From Leptospira bourretii (GTDB lineage Bacteria; Spirochaetota; Leptospiria; Leptospirales; Leptospiraceae): 64,000 nucleotides of DNA. Both the position numbers and the translations under genes were made by a program. A model generated the notes under the pieces. That model saw only the letters and a list, made by a program, of their open reading frames with translations. It was not told the DNA's origin and searched no databases. Where the stretch lies: positions 1 through 64,000 of the forward strand of contig NZ_RQFW01000005.1 in NCBI RefSeq assembly GCF_004770145.1, in the 5' to 3' direction. Shown piece after piece: positions 18,092 to 24,709 of the stretch (its first letter is position 1; every line of letters begins with the position of its first letter).

Positions 18092-18145
18092 ATTCCTAGC
18101 ATGTTTGGTAGAAAACCCAGGTGTCAAGAGAGAATGTGGGGAGGT

Positions 18146-18304
18146 TTAGGAAGCGAGGCCAAGAACCCCGGCTAAATCATACCCAACAAAAACCCAAAAA
18201 AGATAAACCATTGCGACAAGCGAAAAAATAAGAATGCGTTTCCAATGTTCTGGCAAAGAAGTCCCTCTATGAGAACCAACAATTGGCAGGAGAAAACTTC
18301 TCAT
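18146..18304 (-). CDS. Small membrane protein (52 residues)
   Basis: A short ORF in the gap before hisB, too short for most gene callers. It starts MRSFLLPIVGSHRG, contains one clear membrane helix (ILIFSLVAMVYLFWVFVGY) and ends LGLAS. The basic stretch HWKR before the helix fits an inside N-terminus. No strong ribosome-binding site is visible, so it may be only an ORF by chance; the hydrophobic segment flanked by charged residues argues for a real gene. Confidence 0.4.
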   Translation of the reverse strand: MRSFLLPIVGSHRGTSLPEHWKRILIFSLVAMVYLFWVFVGYDLAGVLGLAS

Positions 18305-18349
18305 GTTTTAGGGAATTCCTATGGGTTAGAGAAAGATTGTTATAAAAGT

Positions 18350-18817
18350 TTATTTTCCGAATCGTTGGTTGAACATTCGGACAAGTTCCGAAATAGAGTC
18401 TTCCACATATTTGAAATGTTTGGGTTTCATTGGATCCAGAGGCATCATATCATGGATTTTTTTATAACGATCAAAGGATTCGCGAATGTATTCTAAATAC
18501 TTTTGGCTTGTGATTCCGTAACGTTTGAATAATGATTCGTTTTCTTGGAACATTCGTTTGAAATCTTCTGCATAAGTTCCATCATTCAAAAAATAAAACC
18601 GTAAATCCGTTTTGGCCTGAGAAAAAGCAATATCGATATTAGTGATAAATTTGGATGATTTGGCTGGTTCTGCGGTTTCCGGGCTCTGTGCTGACAATTT
18701 AGCGGCCGCTTGTTCGATCGCTTTTTGTTCAGAAACACGTTTTTCTTTTTCAAATTCTTTGGCTAATTTTTCGCGTTTGAGAACCTCTTCTACGGAGGAT
18801 TTCTTTTCTACAGGCAT
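18350..18817 (-). CDS. Protein of unknown function, charged coiled-coil N-terminus
   Basis: About 155 residues from the ATG at 18817 (MPVEKKSSVEEVLKREK), preceded by GGTGGGGA; a GTG at 18892 would give 180 residues and overlap the rhomboid gene by 26 bases. The first 60 residues are Lys/Glu/Ala-rich and likely helical. The rest (ITNIDIAFSQAKTDLRFYFL, then FKRYGITSQKYLEYIRESFD) is a compact helical domain I do not recognise. It directly follows the rhomboid gene. Confidence 0.65.
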   Translation of the reverse strand: MPVEKKSSVEEVLKREKLAKEFEKEKRVSEQKAIEQAAAKLSAQSPETAEPAKSSKFITNIDIAFSQAKTDLRFYFLNDGTYAEDFKRMFQENESLFKRYGITSQKYLEYIRESFDRYKKIHDMMPLDPMKPKHFKYVEDSISELVRMFNQRFGK

Positions 18818-18866
18818 ATTTTCATTATCCCCACCAAGTGAGTCTGTCAAGGAATTAGACGAAAAA

Positions 18867-19814
18867 TTATTCTTTTGCCTTACGAAGCGCACAATTTGCT
18901 AACCATTCACAACGCAAACAGATCGGATCCTCGGTGTTATACGTAGAAGGAGGACAAATATTTGCGTTTGCCACTTGCAATCCTTGTAAATAATTTATTA
19001 CCGAATCATTATCTTTTTTAGAATCAATCTGTTTCAAAACATTTTCGTTTATTTTTTTTTGGTCAAGGAAGAGGTCCTCAACGACCGCAGGTTTGGTTTT
19101 TTGTTGGATTTTGGATTCTCTCGGTGCTTCCCATTCCAATCCCGGGATGTATGGCAAACTCCCTGGTTTGATTTGTTTTTGGAAAATTTTATAGAGAAGT
19201 AAAGCCGTGAGAGCTCCACCCAAATGGCAAGTATTGGAAATGGCACCATTTCCTAATTGGGAAATTAAGTATCCAATGACAAGAGAAACCCAAACGGCAT
19301 TTTTTGCTTTTACAGGGAAAATAAATAATAAGAGTTCTGCGTTAGGATAAAAAATTCCAAACAGTGCGAGTAATCCAAATAAGGCCCCGGATGCACCAAT
19401 GGTTTGAGTGGTCATTGATTCTAAAAAAGGAAGATTGCCACCTAATATCTCATTTAAATAAGCAGAAAGAACCACAAAAATTCCCGCTCCAATTTGTGAG
19501 GCAAAGTATAAAATGGTAAATTTTGTTTTGCCAATGATGGGGATGATATTAGTTCCCAACATATACATACCATACATATTCACTAACAAGTGAAAAGGGA
19601 TAAGATCCACTGCATGTAAAAACCCATAGGTAAACACTTGCCAAACCGCACCACCTAACACGAAATCAGGCGTTAAACCAAATCGATAAATTAACTGTTG
19701 GTTTGCAAAGTATTGTAGAAAAAAAATAAGACAATTGATGATGAGAATTACATTCAGGGGATGAAGGATGGGATTCCCAAATAAACTAGGACTCTGGCCT
19801 CGATTTCTAGACAT
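18867..19814 (-). CDS. Rhomboid-family intramembrane serine protease
   Basis: A 315-residue protein with six membrane helices in the first 210 residues. The catalytic Ser lies in TIGASGALFGLLALFG and the catalytic His in NTCHLGGALTALLLYK; the L1-loop region has FGFLHAVDLIPFHLLVNMYG (HLLVNMYGMYMLG follows the family HxxxN pattern). A soluble C-terminal tail of about 100 residues ends in a Cys-rich segment, NICPPSTYN, ICLRCEW and NCALRKAKE, which might bind a metal. Substrate unknown. Confidence 0.9.
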   Translation of the reverse strand: MSRNRGQSPSLFGNPILHPLNVILIINCLIFFLQYFANQQLIYRFGLTPDFVLGGAVWQVFTYGFLHAVDLIPFHLLVNMYGMYMLGTNIIPIIGKTKFTILYFASQIGAGIFVVLSAYLNEILGGNLPFLESMTTQTIGASGALFGLLALFGIFYPNAELLLFIFPVKAKNAVWVSLVIGYLISQLGNGAISNTCHLGGALTALLLYKIFQKQIKPGSLPYIPGLEWEAPRESKIQQKTKPAVVEDLFLDQKKINENVLKQIDSKKDNDSVINYLQGLQVANANICPPSTYNTEDPICLRCEWLANCALRKAKE

Positions 19815-19859
19815 GTAACTTCCAGAATCTAGATGGCTTAGAAAGAAACAAGGGAAATA

Positions 19860-19890
19860 AAAAAAGGGGGAATCCTTTCGGAAGCCCCCC
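19860..19890 (-). terminator. Probable terminator after the Crp/Fnr gene
   Basis: On the minus strand a GGGGG arm pairs with CCCCC, with an inner TCC/GGA stem and a GAAA tetraloop, followed by TTTTTT. It lies between the Crp/Fnr gene and the rhomboid gene. The inner stem has a two-base mismatch. The rest of the 180-base gap holds only a 17-codon ORF without a ribosome-binding site. Confidence 0.6.
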
Positions 19891-19994
19891 GGGAGTGACT
19901 TAAGGTAAAATCAGGCAACAGACCCTACCTTGATTATCAATCATTTCTACCATCGGAATTCCGAGGTGGGGGCTTAATAGATTCAGGAAAAAAT

Positions 19995-20693
19995 TTAGGC
20001 GATTTTTGAAAGGGAATACAAAGCTTCTCTGTTCAGAATATCAATGCGGTTTTTGTCCACAGAAATGAATTCTCTGGCTTTGAGGTCAGAAAGAGCCCGG
20101 ACCAACGTCTCTGTTTTGGTTCCAATGAATGTGGCGAGGACGTCACGAGTGACTTTGAGTTCTACTTGGTTTTTTCGACCTTGGGCATTGTCTAAAACAA
20201 TTAGGATTTCTGCTAGTTTTTCATGGACTTGTTTGGTTCCAAGAGAAACTACATGTTCTTCCATCTCTTGCCATTCCTTAGCCATCTGTTTGAAGACTTC
20301 TTTTTGGAAGTTGATATCATCTTTTACAAGAGCATCTATAAGGTCGCCGGTGATGTAACATGCGTGGGTGTCTTCGACCGCTACGACATTGTGATGGGAA
20401 ACTGAATCAGAAATACAATCGCGAAACCCAACCCAGTCCCCAGGGCCACTGAGTCGTAACGTTTGTTCCTTTCCACTGGCAAGTTGGACGTAACTTCTGA
20501 CAAGACCTGATTTGATGAAGAAAAAACCCGCAGCCTTTTCACCAGCAGAAACAAGATGTTTTCCTCTAGGGAAGACAGTGAAGTCCTTACCTGCGTTGAT
20601 CCTTTCTATGGTCTCATGCGCAGCGCAATGCAGGACATTGTGATTTTTATAATCACAAGCAAAACAATCGGGATTGAGTGGAAGATCCGCCAT
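19995..20693 (-). CDS. Crp/Fnr-family transcription regulator with N-terminal cysteines
   Basis: A 232-residue regulator: cyclic-nucleotide-binding fold at about residues 25-145 (FPRGKHLVSAGEKAAGFFFI, then RLSGPGDWVGFRDCIS) and a C-terminal winged helix at about 160-225 (VTRDVLATFIGTKTETLVRA as recognition helices). Cys10, Cys13 and Cys23 near the N-terminus plus the Cys in RDCISD resemble the four-Cys pattern of Fnr, so an oxygen- or NO-sensing Fe-S cluster is possible. The spacing is C-x2-C-x9-C, not the E. coli C-x2-C-x5-C. The canonical E-x-x-S-R recognition helix reads TETLVRA, so the DNA site may differ. Confidence 0.88.
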   Translation of the reverse strand: MADLPLNPDCFACDYKNHNVLHCAAHETIERINAGKDFTVFPRGKHLVSAGEKAAGFFFIKSGLVRSYVQLASGKEQTLRLSGPGDWVGFRDCISDSVSHHNVVAVEDTHACYITGDLIDALVKDDINFQKEVFKQMAKEWQEMEEHVVSLGTKQVHEKLAEILIVLDNAQGRKNQVELKVTRDVLATFIGTKTETLVRALSDLKAREFISVDKNRIDILNREALYSLSKIA

Positions 20694-20735
20694 TCAGCTT
20701 CGATGTAACCTCTTGAAAAATCCTTGTCGAGCCAT

Positions 20736-20756
20736 AATTTAGAAACCTTCTAAATT
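20736..20756. promoter_or_regulatory. AT-rich palindrome upstream of the Crp/Fnr gene
   Basis: AATTTAGAA and TTCTAAATT are 9-base arms around a 3-base centre, about 43 bases upstream of the Crp/Fnr start and just after the enoyl-CoA hydratase stop. It could be an autoregulatory operator or a transcription-ending stem; on the minus strand no T tract follows, which favours an operator. Confidence 0.35.
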
Positions 20757-20758
20757 TT

Positions 20759-21577
20759 TTATTTGCCGGTGAATTTTGGTTCCCGCTTTTCTAAGATACT
20801 TTTGATCGTCTCTTTAAAGTCGTCCGAAATAAAGTTCCGCGCCTGGGATTCTGCTTCTTTTTTTAGGGCAGAATCCAACTGTTTCCAGGAGTATAAATTT
20901 CGCTTTAACTCCTGTAAGGCGAGAGGTGCAGCCTTTGACAAAGACAAAGCAAGTTCCATTGCCCGGTCATACACTTCTTTTTTGGGAACACTGTCTAATG
21001 CAAGTCCACAAGACTTAGCAAACTTACCATCAAAAGTTTCACCAGTCAGTAAAAGCCGGCCTCCCAAACTTTTTCCTAGGAGTTCAGGGGAAAGGAAACT
21101 AGATCCCATTCCAGGATGGATTCCTAGTCTGACAAAATTAAAAGAATACTTCCCTTCCTCTGCAAAAATTCTTAAGTCACATCCAAAGGTTAAAGAAAGA
21201 CCAGCACCAATCGCATGGCCATTCACAGCTGCAATGACAGGGACCGGGAGTTTGCGAACAGATAAAAAGAAACCATAGAATTTCCTCATATCACGCCTGT
21301 TTTGCGAGAATGACTTTTCAGAAAAGGATCTTAATAAATTTAAGTCTCCACCTGCACAAAACACATCGTTTCGTCCGGAAATGATCACCGCTCTTGGAAG
21401 GACTTTTTCTTTTTTAATGGAATGAATGAGGTCTGCGAACTCTTCCCCCATTTTCCAAGTCATAGAATTGCGGGAAGTGGGATTGTTTAGGAAGATGGAA
21501 ACAATCTTTCCATCTTCAGTATCACGGGATTCAATTTCTAGGAATTCATACTCTTTGGTTTCAAATCGCGATTTCAT
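20759..21577 (-). CDS. Enoyl-CoA hydratase/isomerase-family protein
   Basis: A 272-residue crotonase-fold protein. The first oxyanion strand is in ISGRNDVFCAGGDLNLL (family A-F-C-A-G-G-D), the second in PVIAAVNGHAIGAGLSLTFGCDLRIF, with NFVRLGIHPGMGSSFLSPEL following. The position of the second catalytic Glu of hydratases reads Gly-Met (HPGMGSS), which fits an isomerase-like or divergent member, so the substrate is open. Its start overlaps the end of the next upstream gene by 17 bases. Confidence 0.85.
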   Translation of the reverse strand: MKSRFETKEYEFLEIESRDTEDGKIVSIFLNNPTSRNSMTWKMGEEFADLIHSIKKEKVLPRAVIISGRNDVFCAGGDLNLLRSFSEKSFSQNRRDMRKFYGFFLSVRKLPVPVIAAVNGHAIGAGLSLTFGCDLRIFAEEGKYSFNFVRLGIHPGMGSSFLSPELLGKSLGGRLLLTGETFDGKFAKSCGLALDSVPKKEVYDRAMELALSLSKAAPLALQELKRNLYSWKQLDSALKKEAESQARNFISDDFKETIKSILEKREPKFTGK

Positions 21578-22088
21578 CTATCTGAAAGGATTCGTACCAG
21601 GCTTTATCTTGTAAAGATAAAGGTTTATTCCCGATCTCCATATTTTCAAAGTAATTGAGTAAAATTTCTAGGTGTTGGCTTTCCTGATCTTGGTTGGGGA
21701 GAAGAGAATCAATCCCTTTGCTTACCAAAACTTCTGCTCTAATTTTATCTTTATAATGATCTGGTTTTCCGCTGAAGATCAAATGTGCAGAGATTAAATC
21801 AAAACGAATGGTATCAACGATTCTTCGCAGAGAGTCCTCTGATTCTAGGAAATAACGAGAAGCCACTTCCGTTTGGAAGTAATCACTCCAAGTGATAAGG
21901 TCAGGCAAAGACCCAGTGCGTTCCAAAATTTTCTTTTGGGTTTCTTCGTCAGTATATAGGGAACCCGCAAACCTTTCCACAATGGCGTACAATTCGGTCA
22001 GAATGGCTAATTTCTCCGGACTGAGGAGTCCTTGGCGGATCATTGGCAAAAGTTCAGGATTGACTTGTTTTGGGAGAGTGAGTTCCAT
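21561..22088 (-). CDS. Protein of unknown function
   Basis: A 175-residue acidic, mainly helical soluble protein, MELTLPKQVNPELLPMIRQG to DEIAI, with no Cys and no membrane segment. The motif-like YHSxx pattern is absent and I recognise no family. The 17-base overlap with the enoyl-CoA hydratase gene shows that the two are in one operon. It is divergent from the DUF1577 gene. Confidence 0.7.
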   Translation of the reverse strand: MELTLPKQVNPELLPMIRQGLLSPEKLAILTELYAIVERFAGSLYTDEETQKKILERTGSLPDLITWSDYFQTEVASRYFLESEDSLRRIVDTIRFDLISAHLIFSGKPDHYKDKIRAEVLVSKGIDSLLPNQDQESQHLEILLNYFENMEIGNKPLSLQDKAWYESFQIDEIAI

Positions 22089-22180
22089 ATACTTCCCATT
22101 TCGGCGAATTCTGTCGTTTCCCGTTACTTTTTCCTCAGGAGAAAATCGATTTTCACTCTTAGAAAATCGATAATTTTAGT

Positions 22181-23470
22181 ATGGCAATTGGAAGAACCGA
22201 TTCGATGCAGGAACTCATAACGATTTTAGAATCGTTATTTGAAGAAACCATCATTGGGTCCGATGTCAACATAGTCAAACACCTCTTTTATTACCTAAAG
22301 GCCGATAACAGGGAATTCGAATTCATCTACGAAGAAGACACACTCATTGCCGCAGTGGAAGAAATAGAATCCCATACGGTCACTTTGATGATTCCCGATT
22401 TAGTGGAACAAGGTTCTAGACGAGCCCGGGTTCGTTTTGAAGTGATGAACATCAACTACCAGTTTGAAGTAGTCATTCTTGACATCCAAAAAGATAAAAC
22501 GGTAATCAAAACTCCTACTGAGTTACAATCATACCAACTCAGAACCAACAAACGAATTCCTGTAGATGATTTGTTTATGAACTTTATCATTTTATTTAGA
22601 AGTTTAACTGGTGGTTCGAGAGAAGTGGGGAAAAACCTATACGCCGAAAGTCGTTTCCCTCACCTAATGAAAGAAGTACGAAAGGATAGGCCAGATAGCA
22701 AACTCATCAATGTGATGTTAACCGAGGCAATCGAACGAATTTCCAAAGATTATGAAATTCATTTTTTTCAACCAGACGAAAAACTAAACGAATACGATGA
22801 CTTTGTTAAAAAAACCATCCTAAGAACTGGAAAATCCATTTATATCTCCGATTGTAATCGAATCACTTCCTATATCAATGATCCTGGGGATGATGTTCTT
22901 TTTAATTATTTTAACGAATACAAAGAAATGACAAAGGAATTCGGTGAAGAATTTGCTTTAGAATACTTTGAGTCCATGCGCAAACACGAATCACGAAACT
23001 TTTATGTTTCTTATGTGATCACACCCATTCGTCTTTATGAAGATGTTGTTGGTTTTATTAAAGTTTATTCTACTGCGATGGAACGATTCACCATCTCACA
23101 TAACCAAGCTGTTTATATTTTCGAACTTGCCGAAATCATTAGTTATGTATTCACAAAAATTGCCATCCAACATGGTAGTTATGAAACCATGCAATCAACA
23201 ACAAAAGTTGTGGATATTTCTCTCGATGGTCTTCTCTTTGAAATTTATGACAAACGATTGTTTCAATATTTAAAACGTCACAATATCATTAAAATGTTTA
23301 TCCCTTTAAATAAGGAACGAACAATGATCATCCGAGGTGAGATCATTCGATTTTTAGATAAAGGCGATCATTACCACCTTGGGGTAAACTATTTCAGTTC
23401 TGCCCCAGATGATATGTTGTATTTGGAATCGTATTTATTTGAGAAGAGTATGAAAATTTTGTCAGAATGA
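22181..23470 (+). CDS. DUF1577/PilZ-like protein, possible c-di-GMP effector
   Basis: A 429-residue protein of the DUF1577 type known from Leptospira. Residues about 45-115 look like the YcgR-type beta barrel. QLRTNKRIPV gives an RxxxR motif (Arg121, Arg125), the first half of a PilZ c-di-GMP site. Residues about 130-330 form an inserted GAF-like region (KSIYISDCNRIT, then VSYVITPIRLYEDVVGFIKV). VVDISLDGLLFE supplies the second PilZ half, DxSxxG (Asp345, Ser347, Gly350), followed by PilZ-like strands to the end. c-di-GMP binding is inference from these motifs. A Met at residue 9 (22205) is an alternative start with a better GGAAG upstream. Confidence 0.8.
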   Translation: MAIGRTDSMQELITILESLFEETIIGSDVNIVKHLFYYLKADNREFEFIYEEDTLIAAVEEIESHTVTLMIPDLVEQGSRRARVRFEVMNINYQFEVVILDIQKDKTVIKTPTELQSYQLRTNKRIPVDDLFMNFIILFRSLTGGSREVGKNLYAESRFPHLMKEVRKDRPDSKLINVMLTEAIERISKDYEIHFFQPDEKLNEYDDFVKKTILRTGKSIYISDCNRITSYINDPGDDVLFNYFNEYKEMTKEFGEEFALEYFESMRKHESRNFYVSYVITPIRLYEDVVGFIKVYSTAMERFTISHNQAVYIFELAEIISYVFTKIAIQHGSYETMQSTTKVVDISLDGLLFEIYDKRLFQYLKRHNIIKMFIPLNKERTMIIRGEIIRFLDKGDHYHLGVNYFSSAPDDMLYLESYLFEKSMKILSE

Positions 23471-24625
23471 TCCTGACTGTTTTTCAGCAAGTCTAATGGC
23501 ATTCAAAAGATCTTCCGACAAAGTGGTTTCTCCAGTGTAGTAAAGACGTAGCAGCTTTCCATGTTCTACCAGTTTGTTTCGGTAATCGGTTTCTTTGACA
23601 GAACCCCGAGTTTCTTTCCATTTTAGATTATAAAATTCGCAAGCAAGTTTATGGAGGTAATAATCTGATTTTCTAAGAGCATAAGCCTTTTGTAAATATT
23701 CTTCCGAACGTTCTGACCACTCTTCTCTTTTTTTACGACCATCTACACCAGTATCGGCCATATTCGAATGCAATAGATTGAGAAAGGAAGTTTCAAAACT
23801 ATAAAGCCAAACTTCATAATTTTTTGGATAAAGATTACGCGCTTCTTTTGCCACTTGTGGCATCAGATCCAATTGTTTTTTGTTTTCTTTCCCTTCTACT
23901 TTAAAATAAAAAGTTAAAAATCGTAAATAATCGACCAGGAATAACAACCTTTCTTGTGCATTGGAAAATCGTTCCCTATTTTTCCAAGCCATCGAATATT
24001 CAAATGCAGTAGATACGTATCCTTCCCCGTCTTTCCAATGTGCTTTCCCGAGCGCATAATGCGAATCAGGTGAACCTTGGTCAAGAGAAACTGAATGTTT
24101 ATACATTCGAAGGGCTTCTTCCATTTGCCCTTTGGCAAAATAATGGTCACCTTTCTTTTTGGCCATAAAGGCTTCATCGTATTTTGTGGTATCAAGTAAC
24201 CTTGCGGCTGTTACAGGGCGATCTTCAATGAGTCGCAAATACCCTTCCCCACGAACTTGCCATCCAAAAAAAGTAGTTTGATAAACAGATTTCACCGTGA
24301 TCATTCCCACAATGTTACCATCACGAAATGTTTTGTGGTCTTGGTTCTTTTCTAATAAATACAAAGTTTGACCCACACGAATTCCTTTTGGGTCAGCCAC
24401 TTTGATTGTCACAGTATCTGGTCTTGTGTCCACTTCCAATTCTTGAGAAAGTGTATCCACTTCATAATAACTGGCTTTTTCAATTCCCACAACCTCTCCC
24501 ACAACAATCATCCGAAGTGGGTCAAGCGACGCCTGGCTACGGAATGCAAAGGCCAACCGATCGGAAGACGATTGGGCAAAAGTTGCTGTAACAAACAAAA
24601 TACAGAGGAGGAAGGAACGAAACAT
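23462..24625 (-). CDS. Secreted TPR-repeat protein
   Basis: A 387-residue protein with a signal peptide (MFRSFLLCILFVTATFA, cut before QSSS). The first half has a beta-rich domain with RMIVVGEVVGIEKA, TVTIKVADPKGIRVGQTLYL and GNIVGMITVKSVYQTTFFGW, like a flagellar or envelope assembly domain. The second half has tetratricopeptide repeats (AFMAKKKGDHYFAKGQMEEA, SPDSHYALGKAHWKDGEG). Periplasmic location is likely; function unknown. Its end overlaps the convergent DUF1577 gene by 9 bases. Confidence 0.75.
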   Translation of the reverse strand: MFRSFLLCILFVTATFAQSSSDRLAFAFRSQASLDPLRMIVVGEVVGIEKASYYEVDTLSQELEVDTRPDTVTIKVADPKGIRVGQTLYLLEKNQDHKTFRDGNIVGMITVKSVYQTTFFGWQVRGEGYLRLIEDRPVTAARLLDTTKYDEAFMAKKKGDHYFAKGQMEEALRMYKHSVSLDQGSPDSHYALGKAHWKDGEGYVSTAFEYSMAWKNRERFSNAQERLLFLVDYLRFLTFYFKVEGKENKKQLDLMPQVAKEARNLYPKNYEVWLYSFETSFLNLLHSNMADTGVDGRKKREEWSERSEEYLQKAYALRKSDYYLHKLACEFYNLKWKETRGSVKETDYRNKLVEHGKLLRLYYTGETTLSEDLLNAIRLAEKQSGSF

Positions 24626-24675
24626 CTGGTTTAAAGATCGGCCAAAAGAGAATCTTTAGGTGTAGAAAAATAGGA

Positions 24676-24700
24676 ATCCCCACAGGTCCCGTGGGGATTT
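24676..24700 (-). terminator. Terminator after the penicillin-acylase-family gene
   Basis: ATCCCCAC and GTGGGGAT form a perfect 8-base stem with a 7-base loop. T runs flank it on the plus side; on the minus strand TTCCTATTTTT follows. It lies just past the stop of the leftward penicillin-acylase gene. Confidence 0.65.
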
Positions 24701-24709
24701 TTTTAGAAA

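Noticed and set aside
19900..19994. Short minus-strand frame with a 17-codon ORF between Crp/Fnr and rhomboid genes
   Set aside because: No ribosome-binding site and too short to judge; the region is better explained by the terminator.
20763..21278. A 171-codon plus-strand ORF opposite the enoyl-CoA hydratase gene
   Set aside because: It is the complement of a well-supported crotonase-family gene, with no start signal and a low-complexity, basic composition.
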